From Pseudarthrobacter defluvii (GTDB lineage Bacteria; Actinomycetota; Actinomycetes; Actinomycetales; Micrococcaceae), in the NCBI RefSeq assembly GCF_030816725.1, contig NZ_JAUSYG010000001.1, positions 2,666,001-2,730,000 on the forward strand: a stretch of DNA of 64,000 bases. Direction: 5' to 3'. The notes under the pieces were generated by a model. That model worked only from the letters and a program-made list of their open reading frames with translations, did no database searches and was not told where the DNA came from. Of this stretch, positions 17,391 to 27,915 are shown one piece after another. Made by a program: the position numbers and the translations under genes. Each line of letters opens with the position of its first letter. Position 1 is the stretch's first letter.

Positions 17391-18346
17391 CCGTTGATCT
17401 CCTCGTCCGGGACTACCTGGGTGCCGATGCCCGCCGTCGTAAATGTTTCAAGAAGCATGGAGTGCGCCAGGCGCCCGTCCACGATGTGTGCCCGCTCCAC
17501 GCCCTCGTCAACGGCCTTCAGGCAGGCGGCCATCTTGGGGATCATGCCGGATTGGAGCCTTGGCAGCATTTCCCGCAGTTCGGAGGCCGTTATGGAGGAG
17601 ATCAGGGATGACTTGTCCGGCCAGTTGGCGTAAAGGCCTTCGACGTCGGTCAGGATCACCAGCTTGGTGGCACCGAGCGCCGAGGCGACGGCTGCCGCTG
17701 CGGTATCCGCGTTGACGTTCAGGACCTGGCCGGTGGGCTGGAACCGGACGGCGCCCGCTACGCCTTCTCCGCCGTCGACAATCTCCGGGGCGACGGTGGA
17801 GATCACGGGGATGCGTCCGGCGTCGAGGATGTCCATGATGCCGGCGGGGTCGACGCCGACCACCTCGCCCACCAGCCCAAGGTCCACTTCCTCGCCGTCC
17901 ACCACGGTGCCGGTGCGGACGGCGCGGAGCAGGCCGCCGTCTTCCCCGGACATGCCGACGGCGTAGGGCCCGTGGGAGTTGATGAGGCCCACCAGTTCGC
18001 GGCCCACCTGCCCGGTGAGGACCATGCGGACCACTTCCATGGCCTCTGGTGTGGTGACCCGGAGGCCGCCCTTGAATTCGGACTCGATGCCCAGCCGGCC
18101 CAGCATGGAGTTGATCTGCGGGCCCCCGCCGTGGACCACAACGGGGTGGATGCCCACGTGGTGGAGGAAGACGATGTCCTCGGCGAAGGCGCGCCGGAGG
18201 TCGTCGTTGACCATGGCGTTTCCGCCGTACTTGACCACCATGATGCTGCCGGCGAACCGCTGGATCCAGGGCAGGGCCTCGATCAGGGTTTCAGCCTTGT
18301 CCTGCGCGGCGGACATGGTGGTGGTTTCACGCGTCTGGGTGTTCAT
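17387..18346 (-). CDS. argB: Acetylglutamate kinase
   Basis: Phosphorylates N-acetylglutamate. The amino-acid kinase motifs are present: [28 protein letters not shown] and [11 protein letters not shown]. The start is placed at ATG 18346 (MNTQTRETT), because GGAAAG sits eight bases upstream; a GTG at 18361 in the same frame would overlap that site. This gives 319 aa, a normal length. Confidence 0.95.
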
Positions 18347-18384
18347 GGAGTCACTTTCCACAGCGGTTGGTACCCGGGCCCTGG

Positions 18385-19551
18385 CTAGCTGGAGTAGGCG
18401 CTGTTTTCGTGGACGTAGTCGTGGGTGAGGTCGTTCGTCCAGATGGTGGCCTCGGCGTCGCCTGCCTGCAGGTCGATCTCCACCAGGACCTCGCGGGGTT
18501 CCAGGTCCACCAGGCTGCGGTCATCGCCGATGCTGCCGCTCCGGCAGATCTGGATGCCGTTCATGGCCACGTTGAGTTTGTCCGGCTCGAAGGCGGCGTC
18601 GGTGGTGCCCACGGCGGAGAGCACACGTCCCCAGTTGGGGTCCTTGCCGAAGATAGCGGCCTTGAAGAGGTTGGAGCGGGCCACGGAGCGGCTGACCGTC
18701 TCGGCGTCGGCTTCACTGGCCGCGTTGAAGGTCCGGATGGCGATGTCGTGGCTGGCGCCCTCGGCATCGGCGATCAGCTTCCTGGCCAACTCGGCGCAGA
18801 CTTGGGTGAGCCCGGCTCCAAAGGCTTCGGCGGAGGGGACGGCACCGGAAGCCGCGGACGCCAGCAGGACCACGGTGTCGTTGGTGGACATGCATCCGTC
18901 CGAGTCTGCGCGGTCAAAGCTAACGCGGGTGGCATCGCGCAGGACGACGTCGAGCATTTCCGGCTGCACATCGGCGTCGGTGGTGAGCACCACCAGCATG
19001 GTGGCCAGCCCGGGTGCCAGCATGCCGGCGCCCTTGGCGATGCCGCCGATGCTGAACTCCTGGCCGTCGGCGTCGGTACCGATGAAGAGGGCGGACTTGG
19101 GCACGCTGTCGGTGGTCATGATGGCGGTGCCTGCGTCCGGTCCGCCGTCGGTGCTGAGCGCTTCTGCGGCAGCCTCCACCCCTGGCAGGATCTTGTCCAT
19201 GGGCAGCTGCTCGCCGATCAGCCCGGTGGAGCAGACGAAGACGTCGGTAGCGGAGATCCCCAGGACCTCTGCCACCTTTTCCGCAGTGCTGTGGGTGTTC
19301 TGGAAACCGGTGGGGCCGGTGCAGGCGTTGGCTCCACCGGAGTTGAGGATGACGGCGTCCACCCGGCCGTCGGAGACCACCTGGCGGGACCAGTGCACGG
19401 GGGCTGCTGCCACCCGGTTGCTGGTGAAGACGGCGGCGGCGGCCTTGGACGGTCCGTCATTGACGACCAGGGCGAGGTCCGGGTTGCCGGAGGCCTTGAG
19501 CCCGGCGGTGACGCCGGCAGCGCGGAATCCTTGGGGTGCGGTGATGGTCAC
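18385..19551 (-). CDS. argJ: Glutamate N-acetyltransferase/amino-acid acetyltransferase (ArgJ)
   Basis: Ornithine acetyltransferase that recycles the acetyl group, making the pathway cyclic. The 388-aa precursor contains the self-cleavage site [12 protein letters not shown], where the bond before Thr of ATML is cut to give alpha and beta chains. The start is GTG 19551 ([17 protein letters not shown]), overlapping the argC TGA by four bases. The longer ATG frame adds 66 unrelated residues and is rejected. Confidence 0.96.
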   Translation of the reverse strand: MTITAPQGFRAAGVTAGLKASGNPDLALVVNDGPSKAAAAVFTSNRVAAAPVHWSRQVVSDGRVDAVILNSGGANACTGPTGFQNTHSTAEKVAEVLGISATDVFVCSTGLIGEQLPMDKILPGVEAAAEALSTDGGPDAGTAIMTTDSVPKSALFIGTDADGQEFSIGGIAKGAGMLAPGLATMLVVLTTDADVQPEMLDVVLRDATRVSFDRADSDGCMSTNDTVVLLASAASGAVPSAEAFGAGLTQVCAELARKLIADAEGASHDIAIRTFNAASEADAETVSRSVARSNLFKAAIFGKDPNWGRVLSAVGTTDAAFEPDKLNVAMNGIQICRSGSIGDDRSLVDLEPREVLVEIDLQAGDAEATIWTNDLTHDYVHENSAYSS

Positions 19552-20579
19552 GGGGCTACTCCCTGCAGGTTGAGGCCGGCGGTTTCCGGCAGGCCGAGTG
19601 CAATGTTCATGGACTGCACGGCGCCGCCGGCAGTGCCCTTGGTGAGGTTGTCGATCACGCAGGTGACGATCACCCGTCCGGTGTGGGCGTCGAAGGCCAG
19701 CTGCATGGCGGCATGGTTGGAGCTCTGGACCGATTTGGTCGTGGGCCACTGGCCTTCCGGCAGCAGGTGGACGAACGGCTCATCCTCGTACGCCTCCGCC
19801 CAGGCCAGGCGCAACTCGGCCGCCGTGGTGCCGGCCTTGACCTTGGCCGTGGCGGTGGTCAGGATGCCGCGGCTCATCGGGGCAAGGGTGGGCGTGAACG
19901 ATACGGTGACCTGCTCCCCCGCCGCGTTGGACAGGCCCTGCTCGATTTCCGGAGTGTGCCGGTGCCCGCCACCCACACCGTAGGGGCTCATGGAGCCCAT
20001 GACCTCGGAGCCGATCAGGTTGACCTTGGCGGCCTTGCCCGCGCCGGAGGTGCCGGACGCGGAAACGATTACGACGTCGTCGGGCTCCAGCAGGTGGGCA
20101 GCAAACCCGGGGGTCAGCGCCAGGAGGGCTGAGGTTGGGTAGCAGCCGGGAACAGCGATGCGCTTGGCGCCCTTGAGGGCCTCGCGCTGGCCGGGCAGCT
20201 CCGGAAGTCCGTACGGCCAAGTGCCCGCGTAGGCGGAGCCGTAGAACTTTTCCCAAGCGGCGGGGTCTTCGAGGCGGTGGTCGGCGCCGGCGTCGATGAC
20301 CACAGTACCTTCCGGCAGCTGGGCGGCGATTTCAGCGGAAGCACCATGCGGCAGGGCGAGGAAGACAACGTCATGACCCGAGAGGTTTTCCACGGTGGTG
20401 TCTTCAAGGATGCGGCTGGCCAGCCCATGCAGGTGCGGCTGCAGCTCACCCAGGCGCGAACCGGCGTTGCTGTGGGCCGTGATGGCACCGATGGTCACTC
20501 CGGGATGCCCGGCAAGAAGCCGGAGGACCTCTCCTCCGGCGTAGCCGCTGGCTCCCGAAACCGCAACAGAAATAGTCAT
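19548..20579 (-). CDS. argC: N-acetyl-gamma-glutamyl-phosphate reductase
   Basis: NADPH-dependent reduction giving N-acetylglutamate semialdehyde. The 343-aa protein begins [22 protein letters not shown] with the Rossmann loop GASGYAGG, and has the catalytic Cys in [13 protein letters not shown]. The ATG at 20579 has GGAG upstream; a TTG at 20597 in the same frame lies within the operator region and is unlikely. It is the first gene of the arg operon. Confidence 0.96.
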   Translation of the reverse strand: MTISVAVSGASGYAGGEVLRLLAGHPGVTIGAITAHSNAGSRLGELQPHLHGLASRILEDTTVENLSGHDVVFLALPHGASAEIAAQLPEGTVVIDAGADHRLEDPAAWEKFYGSAYAGTWPYGLPELPGQREALKGAKRIAVPGCYPTSALLALTPGFAAHLLEPDDVVIVSASGTSGAGKAAKVNLIGSEVMGSMSPYGVGGGHRHTPEIEQGLSNAAGEQVTVSFTPTLAPMSRGILTTATAKVKAGTTAAELRLAWAEAYEDEPFVHLLPEGQWPTTKSVQSSNHAAMQLAFDAHTGRVIVTCVIDNLTKGTAGGAVQSMNIALGLPETAGLNLQGVAP

Positions 20580-20596
20580 GCTCCGACTATACAGCA

Positions 20597-20627
20597 ATAG
20601 TTATGCACTGGTCCCGATAGTTATGCA
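20597..20627 (-). promoter_or_regulatory. ARG boxes upstream of argC
   Basis: The 11-base sequence TGCATAACTAT occurs twice on the minus strand, at 20617-20627 and 20597-20607, exactly 20 bases apart and thus on the same face of the helix. TGCATA is the half-site of actinobacterial ArgR operators as I recall them. They lie 18-48 bases upstream of the argC start, where ArgR bound with arginine would block the promoter. Confidence 0.75.
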
Positions 20628-20734
20628 TTCCGTTTCCCGGCCTATGGCAGGTGCTTGCCCTCCTGGCACACGCTGTCCCTAGGATGGTTTCGGCAGCCGG
20701 GGCCGGAGACGCCGGGACCCGCGAAAGGAGAGCC

Positions 20735-21700
20735 ATGACGCACGCAATCGTCGCACGGCAGGCAGGCGGACCGGAAGTCCTTGAGTACGCAGAGGTCGAG
20801 CCCCCTGTTCCAGGCCCCGGGCAGATCCTGTTCAAAGTCGGGGCGGCGGGCGTCAACTTCATCGATACCTACAAGCGCAGCGGCACCTACAAAGTCCAAT
20901 ACCCCTTCACGCCCGGCTCGGAGGCTGCCGGCACGGTCGAGGCAGTGGGCGAAGGCGTCACCGGCTTCGCAGTGGGTGACCGGGTGGCCACCGCCGAAGG
21001 CATCAACTGCTACGCGGATTACGCACTGGTGGACGAGGATGCAGCGCTGCCGGTGCCGAAGGGGCTGGACATCTTTACCGCCGCAGCACTCCCCTTGCAA
21101 GGAGTCACCGCCCACTACCTGATGAATTCCACGTTCAAGGTGGAGCCCGGCCACAAGGTCCTGCTGCATGCCGGGGCCGGCGGTGTGGGGCTGCTGCTGA
21201 TCCAGCTGCTCAAGGCACGAGGCGCTGAAGTCATCACCACAGTCTCCACTGACGGGAAGGAACAGCTCGCGCTCGACGCCGGCGCGGACCACGTGCTGCG
21301 CTACGACGGCTTTGCGGAGCGGGTCAGGGAGATTACCAGCGGCACCGGCGTGGACGTCGCCTACGACGGCGTGGGGAAGGACACCTTCGACGGCTCCCTC
21401 GCAGCGTTGCGGATCCGGGGAATGCTGGTGCTGTTCGGAGCGGCCTCCGGCCCCGTTCCGCCGTTCGACCCCCAGCGCCTCAACGCCGCGGGTTCCCTGT
21501 TCCTGACGCGCCCCACCATGGGCCACTACCTGCGGGACGCGGCGGAGCGGCGCTGGCGCTCGGACGAGGTGTTCGCCGCCGCGTCCGACGGCAGCCTGAA
21601 GGTCCGGATCGGTGCGCGCTACCCGCTCAGCCAGGCCGGGCAGGCGCACCGCGACCTCGAGGGCCGCAAGACCACGGGGAAGGTTCTCCTGGTTCCCTGA
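20735..21700 (+). CDS. qor: Quinone oxidoreductase, zeta-crystallin type
   Basis: A 321-aa zinc-independent medium-chain dehydrogenase using NADPH. GVNFIDTYKRSGTYKVQYPFTPGSE is the family's N-terminal signature and HAGAGGVGLLLIQLLKARGA the nucleotide-binding loop (near residue 150). The ATG at 20735 has AAAGGAG at ideal spacing; the frame is open upstream but not conserved. It is divergent from argC. Confidence 0.93.
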   Translation: MTHAIVARQAGGPEVLEYAEVEPPVPGPGQILFKVGAAGVNFIDTYKRSGTYKVQYPFTPGSEAAGTVEAVGEGVTGFAVGDRVATAEGINCYADYALVDEDAALPVPKGLDIFTAAALPLQGVTAHYLMNSTFKVEPGHKVLLHAGAGGVGLLLIQLLKARGAEVITTVSTDGKEQLALDAGADHVLRYDGFAERVREITSGTGVDVAYDGVGKDTFDGSLAALRIRGMLVLFGAASGPVPPFDPQRLNAAGSLFLTRPTMGHYLRDAAERRWRSDEVFAAASDGSLKVRIGARYPLSQAGQAHRDLEGRKTTGKVLLVP

Positions 21701-21725
21701 CGCAGGGTCGCCAGCCAACAAAGAA

Positions 21726-21757
21726 AGTCCCCGCAACCATTCCAGGTTGCGGGGACT
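21726..21757. terminator. Bidirectional terminator between qor and pheT
   Basis: A perfect 13-bp stem (AGTCCCCGCAACC with its complement) and six-base loop. On the minus strand it is followed by TTTCTTTG, so it is a good intrinsic terminator for pheT, and it also ends qor from the other side. Confidence 0.85.
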
Positions 21758-21779
21758 CTTGGCTTCCGGAAGCGCCCAG

Positions 21780-24323
21780 CTACCGCTGGACTGCTCCGAA
21801 GCGTTCGGCGGCCAGGGCAACTGCGGCTTCACGCGCCGCCGAGGCCTCGTCAGCGGTCAGGGTCCGGTCGGCGGCCCGGAAGCGGAGCCCGAAGGCCAGC
21901 GACTTCTTGCCGTCCTCGATGCCCTTGCCCGCGTAAACGTCGAACAGGGCCACGTCTTCCAGCAGCTCTCCGGCGCCTTCACGCAGGGCGGCAAGGACCT
22001 CGTCTGCCGGCACGTCGGCGGGGACCACGAGCGCCACGTCCTGGGTGGCCACCGGGAACGTGGAGATGTGGCGGGCCACGATGACGTCCGGAGCTGCCTC
22101 GAACAGGGCGTCGGCGTTGATTTCAAGAGCCACCGAACGGGCGGGCATGTCCGACGCCGCCAGCAGCTTGGGGTGCAGTTCACCCGCGTAGCCAACGGTC
22201 TCGCCGGTACGAAGGGCAAGCCGGGCGGTGCGGCCGGGGTGGAACGCCTGGTGGTGGCCCTGGCTGACAACCAGGTCCACGCCGAGGACATCGCCGGCAA
22301 GGCGGGCAACATCCAGTGCGTCGGCCCAGTCCCACGCACGGGGCGTGTGCGAAGCGGCGGCCGGCGAATCGTGTCCGGTAAGGACTGCGGCGAGGTGGAA
22401 CGGCTGGTCCGGGACGCCGTCGAACAGCGCGTCAAGAACCTCGTCTGCAGGCTTGGCGCCCAGCGGCGGGATGGAAGCGGTGCCCACGCTTTCGCCGGGC
22501 AGGAACACCAGGCCCGACTCGAAGAGCGCCAGGTCACGGAAGCCCCGCGAGTGGTTGCGCTTGGCCACCTCGATCAGCCCCGGCAGGATCGAGGTGCGCA
22601 GGTAGCCGTGCTCCTCGCTGATCGGATTGGCCAGCTTGAGGGCGGTCCGCGAACCTCCCTCTTCAGCCACGCCGAAGGTGTCGTTGGCTGCCTTCGACAC
22701 AAACGGGTAGGCCAGCACCTCGGTGAGGCCGAAGTCCGCCAGGGCCTGGATCAGGCGCCGGCGCTGCTGCTGGACCCGGGTGAGCCCGCGGCCGGGAGGG
22801 GCCACCGGAAGCGTGGCGGGGATCTTGTCGTAGCCCACCAGCCGGGCGATTTCCTCCGTCAGGTCTTCCTTGGTCTCCAGGTCGCTGCGCCAGCTCGGCG
22901 GCGTGACGGTCCAGCCGCCGTCGTTCTTGACCACTGCCGCGCCCAGGTCCTCAAGGGAGGTGACAATCTGGTCCTCAGTGAAATCGACGCCGATGCGGGC
23001 GGCGGCGAAGCCGGCCGGCAGCTCGATGGCGACGGTTTCCGGGGCAGTCCCAACATCTGTTCCCGCTTCGTCGGCGGTACCCCCGGCGAGTTCCACCAGG
23101 AGGTCCACCACGCGCTGGGCGGCGATGGCCGCCACCTGCCAGTCCACGCCGCGCTCAAAGCGCTTGGACGCCTCGGACGGCAGCTTGTGCCGGCGGCGTG
23201 AACGCCCAATGGACACCTCGTCGAAGTGCGCGGACTCCACCAGGATGTTCGACGTCGAATTGCCCACCTCGGTTGCCGCTCCGCCCATGACGCCTGCGAT
23301 GCCGATGGCGCCGGAGTCGTCGGTGATGAGCAGGTCCTCAGCGTCAAGGGTGCGTTCCTTGCCGTCCAGGGTGGTGATCTTTTCACCGGCGGACGCGCGG
23401 CGCACAACGATGTCCCCGGAGAGCTTGTCCAGGTCGTAGCAGTGCGTGGGCTGGCCCAGCTCAAACATCACGTAGTTGGAGATGTCCACGGGCAGCGAGA
23501 TGGAGCGGACGCCAGCCAGCCGGAGCCGGGAAACCATCCACGGCGGGGTGGGACGGGTGGCATCCACACCGCGAACGGTCCGCGCCACGAAGCGGTCGCA
23601 GCCGGGCTTGCCGTAGATGGGGGCGTCGTCGTTGAGCTTGATGCCGTAGCCGCCGGACAGCTCCGCGGGGGCCTGGACCTTGCTGGCCGGGTCCGTGAAG
23701 CTTGTGCCGGTGGCGTGCGCGTACTCGCGGGCCACGCCGCGGATGGAGAAGGCGTAGCCGCGGTCCGGCGTGACGTTGATTTCCGCTGCCTGGTCGTAGA
23801 GGCCCAGCAGCTCCATGGCGTCAGTGCCCACTTCCGGGTCCAGCCCGATGCGGGACAGTACCAGGATGCCGTCGTGGTCCTCGCCGATGCCCAGTTCGCG
23901 GACGGAGGCGATCATGCCGGCAGAGAGGTGTCCGTAGGTCTTCCGCGCGGAGATGCGGAAGTCGCCGGGCAGCACTGCGCCCGGGAGGGTGACCACAACC
24001 TTGTCGCCCTCAACAAAGTTGTGGGCTCCGCAAACGATGCCCTGCACGCCGGAGGGGTCGATGCCGTCCCCGATGAGGGTCTGTTCCTTGCCTTCGGGGA
24101 CAACGCGGACCTGGCACCAGTTGATGGTCTTGCCGTTGGTCTGCGGTTCCTTGACCAGGCTCAGGACCTGGCCCACCACCACGGGGCCCTGGAGGGTGTC
24201 CGTGGGACGGTGGACGGCTTCTTCTTCAAAGCCGACCTTGACCAGTTCTTCCATGACGTCTTCGGCCGTTGCTCCGGCCGGTACTGCTGCGAATTCACGC
24301 AGCCAGGAAAGTGGGATACGCAC
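21780..24323 (-). CDS. pheT: Phenylalanyl-tRNA synthetase beta subunit
   Basis: An 847-aa large subunit. It starts VRIPLSWLREFAAVPAGAT and includes a tRNA-binding OB-fold (residues ~40-150), the B3/B4 editing domain, the B5 domain and a C-terminal anticodon-binding (FDX-ACB) domain with HISTFPVATQDVALVVP. The GTG start at 24323 has GGAG upstream and lies two bases after the pheS stop; the longer ATG frame inside pheS is rejected. With PheS it forms the alpha2-beta2 enzyme. Confidence 0.96.
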   Translation of the reverse strand: MRIPLSWLREFAAVPAGATAEDVMEELVKVGFEEEAVHRPTDTLQGPVVVGQVLSLVKEPQTNGKTINWCQVRVVPEGKEQTLIGDGIDPSGVQGIVCGAHNFVEGDKVVVTLPGAVLPGDFRISARKTYGHLSAGMIASVRELGIGEDHDGILVLSRIGLDPEVGTDAMELLGLYDQAAEINVTPDRGYAFSIRGVAREYAHATGTSFTDPASKVQAPAELSGGYGIKLNDDAPIYGKPGCDRFVARTVRGVDATRPTPPWMVSRLRLAGVRSISLPVDISNYVMFELGQPTHCYDLDKLSGDIVVRRASAGEKITTLDGKERTLDAEDLLITDDSGAIGIAGVMGGAATEVGNSTSNILVESAHFDEVSIGRSRRRHKLPSEASKRFERGVDWQVAAIAAQRVVDLLVELAGGTADEAGTDVGTAPETVAIELPAGFAAARIGVDFTEDQIVTSLEDLGAAVVKNDGGWTVTPPSWRSDLETKEDLTEEIARLVGYDKIPATLPVAPPGRGLTRVQQQRRRLIQALADFGLTEVLAYPFVSKAANDTFGVAEEGGSRTALKLANPISEEHGYLRTSILPGLIEVAKRNHSRGFRDLALFESGLVFLPGESVGTASIPPLGAKPADEVLDALFDGVPDQPFHLAAVLTGHDSPAAASHTPRAWDWADALDVARLAGDVLGVDLVVSQGHHQAFHPGRTARLALRTGETVGYAGELHPKLLAASDMPARSVALEINADALFEAAPDVIVARHISTFPVATQDVALVVPADVPADEVLAALREGAGELLEDVALFDVYAGKGIEDGKKSLAFGLRFRAADRTLTADEASAAREAAVALAAERFGAVQR

Positions 24324-24325
24324 TG

Positions 24326-25387
<1,062 letters not shown>

Positions 25388-25479
25388 CTACTGTTCTTAG
25401 CTACGAGTCGTGGCTGCCGGCAGGCGGGCAGCCGTGCGCGGTTTCCCGCCCGGCGCGTCCGTCGCTGGCAGGTCATGGA

Positions 25480-25507
25480 TGAATGCGCTGAACCTCAGCG
25501 GCATTCA
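25480..25507 (-). promoter_or_regulatory. Stem-loop in the pheST leader
   Basis: TGAATG-CGCTGA and its complement enclose an ACC/GGT loop with a single bulged base. It lies in the 200-base gap between pheS and the divergent HExxH gene. A TAGACT sequence near 25555-25560 on the minus strand could be the -10 element. I see no run of Phe codons, so classical attenuation is not supported; the role is unknown. Confidence 0.35.
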
Positions 25508-25587
25508 ATGACCAGGTCAGGGCTCGCCGGCAGGACCGGCGGCCACTGCCCTCCAGTCTAGTTGAACCCTCCGGCTACCATGGCCTC

Positions 25588-26037
25588 ATGACTTTGCGGC
25601 AGCGCGCGGGTTCCCTTGACGGCCCGACGGCGGCCCAGCGGCTCAGGCGGGCAGCGAACCTCCTCAACGGGAGCACCCTGGCGGGGCTCGCCGTCGCCCT
25701 CGCCGCCCGGACACGCATCAGCCGGGGGCCGCGCGGTTTGATCCTTGCAGCCGGCTACCGCTGGCGGTTGCCTTTTGCCCACGCCTACACCCTGGGCAAT
25801 GTGGTGCTTTGCCGCAGCACGGCCGAGGAACTGGTGTCCCGCCCGGCGCTCCTGGGGCACGAGGAACGGCACTGCAGCCAGTATGCGTGGTGCCTGGGGC
25901 TGCCGTTCATCCCGTTGTACCTGGCGGCCGCCGGCTGGTCCGTGCTGCGTACCGGCAACCCCGGGACGGCCAACATTTTTGAACGGCGGGCAGGGCTGGC
26001 CGCGGGCGGTTACCCCCTCACAGGAAGGCGGGCGTGA
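25588..26037 (+). CDS. Small conserved-looking protein with HEERH motif
   Basis: A 149-aa protein I cannot name. A central PFAHAYTLGNVVLCR stretch is followed by LLGHEERHCSQYAWCLGLPFIPLYLAAAGW. HEERH fits the HExxH zinc-ligand pattern and precedes a hydrophobic segment that could be one membrane helix. It could be a zincin-like membrane protease remnant or a non-enzymatic relative. It overlaps the start of the SIMPL gene and is probably translated together with it. Divergent from pheS. Confidence 0.75.
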   Translation: MTLRQRAGSLDGPTAAQRLRRAANLLNGSTLAGLAVALAARTRISRGPRGLILAAGYRWRLPFAHAYTLGNVVLCRSTAEELVSRPALLGHEERHCSQYAWCLGLPFIPLYLAAAGWSVLRTGNPGTANIFERRAGLAAGGYPLTGRRA

Positions 26038-26693
26038 TGGGCCAGACCCCGGACGTTCGGGTGGAAGCGGGAATGGTCACCGTGACGGGAACGGGGTGGG
26101 CCGAAGCCGCTCCGGACCTGATGCTGGTTTCAGTGGGCGTGGAGTGCCGCGCCGGATCGGTGCACGAAGCGTATGCGGCGGCCGGAGAAGCGCTGACTGC
26201 TGTGGGCTCGGTCCTCCATGGCCGCGGCGTTGCCCCTGCCGATCTCCGTACCGCAGGCCTGACCGTCCGGGCCGACCTCGCCTGGCGGGACGGCGAAGGC
26301 CAGAAACTCCTGGGCTATGTGGCCGGGGGCAGCCTCATGGTGAGGCTGCGGGACCTCGGCAGCGCATCGGCTACCGTTTCTGAGGCCGTGCGCGCAGCTG
26401 GGGACTCTGCCCGCCTGAACAGCCTGCAGCTGGTCCTCTCGGATGATTCGGCAATCCGGGTGCAGGCCAGGGACGCTGCGTGGCAGGACGCGCTCGGCAC
26501 CGCCGGGCAGTACGCCGCGTTGGCCTCGGCCGCACTGGGACAGGTGCTGTCTGTTACAGACGGGCGGCCGGCGCCGATACCGGTCCCGCTTGCCGGGCTG
26601 CAGCGGGCATCCGCCACGGAAGGGCCGCCGGTTGAACCGGGCGTGAACCGGGTGGAGGCCGCCGTTACCGTCACATGGGAACTGCGCCACTGA
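26034..26693 (+). CDS. SIMPL domain protein (DUF541)
   Basis: A 219-aa protein. VTVTGTGWAEAAPDLMLVSVGVE near the N-terminus and the C-terminal VNRVEAAVTVTWEL are the characteristic SIMPL ends. The family is linked to oxidative stress or signalling but has no firm biochemical role. No signal peptide is seen. The start is GTG 26034 or ATG 26037; AGGAAGG upstream suits both. It overlaps the HEERH gene's stop. Confidence 0.85.
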   Translation: MMGQTPDVRVEAGMVTVTGTGWAEAAPDLMLVSVGVECRAGSVHEAYAAAGEALTAVGSVLHGRGVAPADLRTAGLTVRADLAWRDGEGQKLLGYVAGGSLMVRLRDLGSASATVSEAVRAAGDSARLNSLQLVLSDDSAIRVQARDAAWQDALGTAGQYAALASAALGQVLSVTDGRPAPIPVPLAGLQRASATEGPPVEPGVNRVEAAVTVTWELRH

Positions 26694-26743
26694 GGCGACG
26701 TTGAATGGGAACCGGGTCACCCGGGGCGTTGCGGCCTTGACTT

Positions 26744-26767
26744 CCATTCGAACATGTTTTCGAATGG
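26744..26767. promoter_or_regulatory. LexA box (SOS operator) at the radical SAM gene
   Basis: TCGAACATGTTTTCGA at 26748-26763 matches the actinobacterial LexA box TCGAAC-N4-GTTCGA at 11 of 12 positions and extends to perfect 9-base arms (CCATTCGAA / TTCGAATGG). It overlaps the leader and ribosome binding site of the next gene, so LexA would block its expression. Confidence 0.8.
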
Positions 26768-26771
26768 AGGC

Positions 26772-27905
26772 ATGAGATGGGAAGCGCAAGCACTGGTGCC
26801 CACGCCCAACCCCGCTGGTGCAGCCGCCCCGCCGCTGCTTCCGCTGGCTGGCCTGGTCCGCTCCGTCACCACGCCTGAGTTCGCCGGGATCACGTTTCAC
26901 GAGGTCACTGCCAAGTCGGTGCTCAACAGGGTGCCGGCGGGGTCGAAGATGCCTTTCGAATGGACGGTGAATCCCTACCGGGGCTGCAGCCACGCCTGCG
27001 TCTACTGCTTTGCCCGCAAGACGCACACCTATTTGGATTTCGACGCCGGCATGGACTTCGACAGCCAGGTGGTAGTGAAGGTCAATGCGGCGGAGGTCCT
27101 GCGCAAGGAACTGAACAAGGCCTCCTGGACGCGCCAGCAGGTGGCGCTGGGCACCAACACCGACCCCTACCAGCGGGCCGAGGGCCGGTACCGGCTCATG
27201 CCGGGAATCATCAGCGCCCTGGCCGAGTCCGGCACCCCCCTGTCCATCCTCACCAAGGGAACCCTGCTGGCGCGGGACATTTCGCTGCTCAAGAGCGCCG
27301 CCGCCCAGGTTCCCGTAGGGCTCGGCATTTCCCTGGCGATGACCAATGAAGCCCTGTCGGAGACGATCGAACCCGGCACCCCCGGGCCGAGGGCCCGGCT
27401 CAGGCTGGTGTCCCGGCTGCGTGAAGCGGGACTGCCCTGCGGAGTCATGGCCATGCCCATCCTGCCGTGGCTGTCCGACAGCGACGAAGCACTGGACGCG
27501 CTGTTCGGCTCGCTGGCGGCCGCGGGTGCAACCGGAGTCAGCGCGGGTGCGCTGTATTTGAAGCCAGGCACCAGGGAATGGTTCATGAAATGGATCGCCA
27601 CGAACCACCCCGAACTTGCTGGCCGCTACCGCCTGCTGTACGGAACGGGCTCCTACGCCTCCAAGGAATACCGGACGTGGCTCGCCGGCAGGGTCCGCTA
27701 CTTCAAGGCACGCCACGGTTTTTCGTATTCGTCAGGCTTCAGCCACAGGGACCTGAAAGACGGCGACCTGGACAAGCGGGACCTGGACGATCCGCGCGTC
27801 GAGGAGGCGGAGTACCCGGCCGGCAGCATCCCCGCCGCGGTTCCGGGAGGCTCCCCCGCTGCTTCATCGGCATCCCGGCCCGGCGTGCAGGACTCCCTCT
27901 TCTGA
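26772..27905 (+). CDS. Radical SAM protein, Rv2578c family
   Basis: A 377-aa protein. The iron-sulfur cluster motif is CSHACVYC (in NPYRGCSHACVYCFARKTH), and VALGTNTDPYQRAEGRYRLMPGI is the family hallmark. The protein closely resembles M. tuberculosis Rv2578c as I remember it, including the MRW N-terminus, which supports ATG 26772 over the in-frame ATG at 26754. Its reaction is unknown; relatives are annotated near photolyase/lyase proteins. The LexA box directly upstream places it in the SOS regulon; my recollection is that the mycobacterial gene is also SOS-linked, unverified. Confidence 0.88.
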   Translation: MRWEAQALVPTPNPAGAAAPPLLPLAGLVRSVTTPEFAGITFHEVTAKSVLNRVPAGSKMPFEWTVNPYRGCSHACVYCFARKTHTYLDFDAGMDFDSQVVVKVNAAEVLRKELNKASWTRQQVALGTNTDPYQRAEGRYRLMPGIISALAESGTPLSILTKGTLLARDISLLKSAAAQVPVGLGISLAMTNEALSETIEPGTPGPRARLRLVSRLREAGLPCGVMAMPILPWLSDSDEALDALFGSLAAAGATGVSAGALYLKPGTREWFMKWIATNHPELAGRYRLLYGTGSYASKEYRTWLAGRVRYFKARHGFSYSSGFSHRDLKDGDLDKRDLDDPRVEEAEYPAGSIPAAVPGGSPAASSASRPGVQDSLF

Positions 27906-27915
27906 GGTCCCGGAC

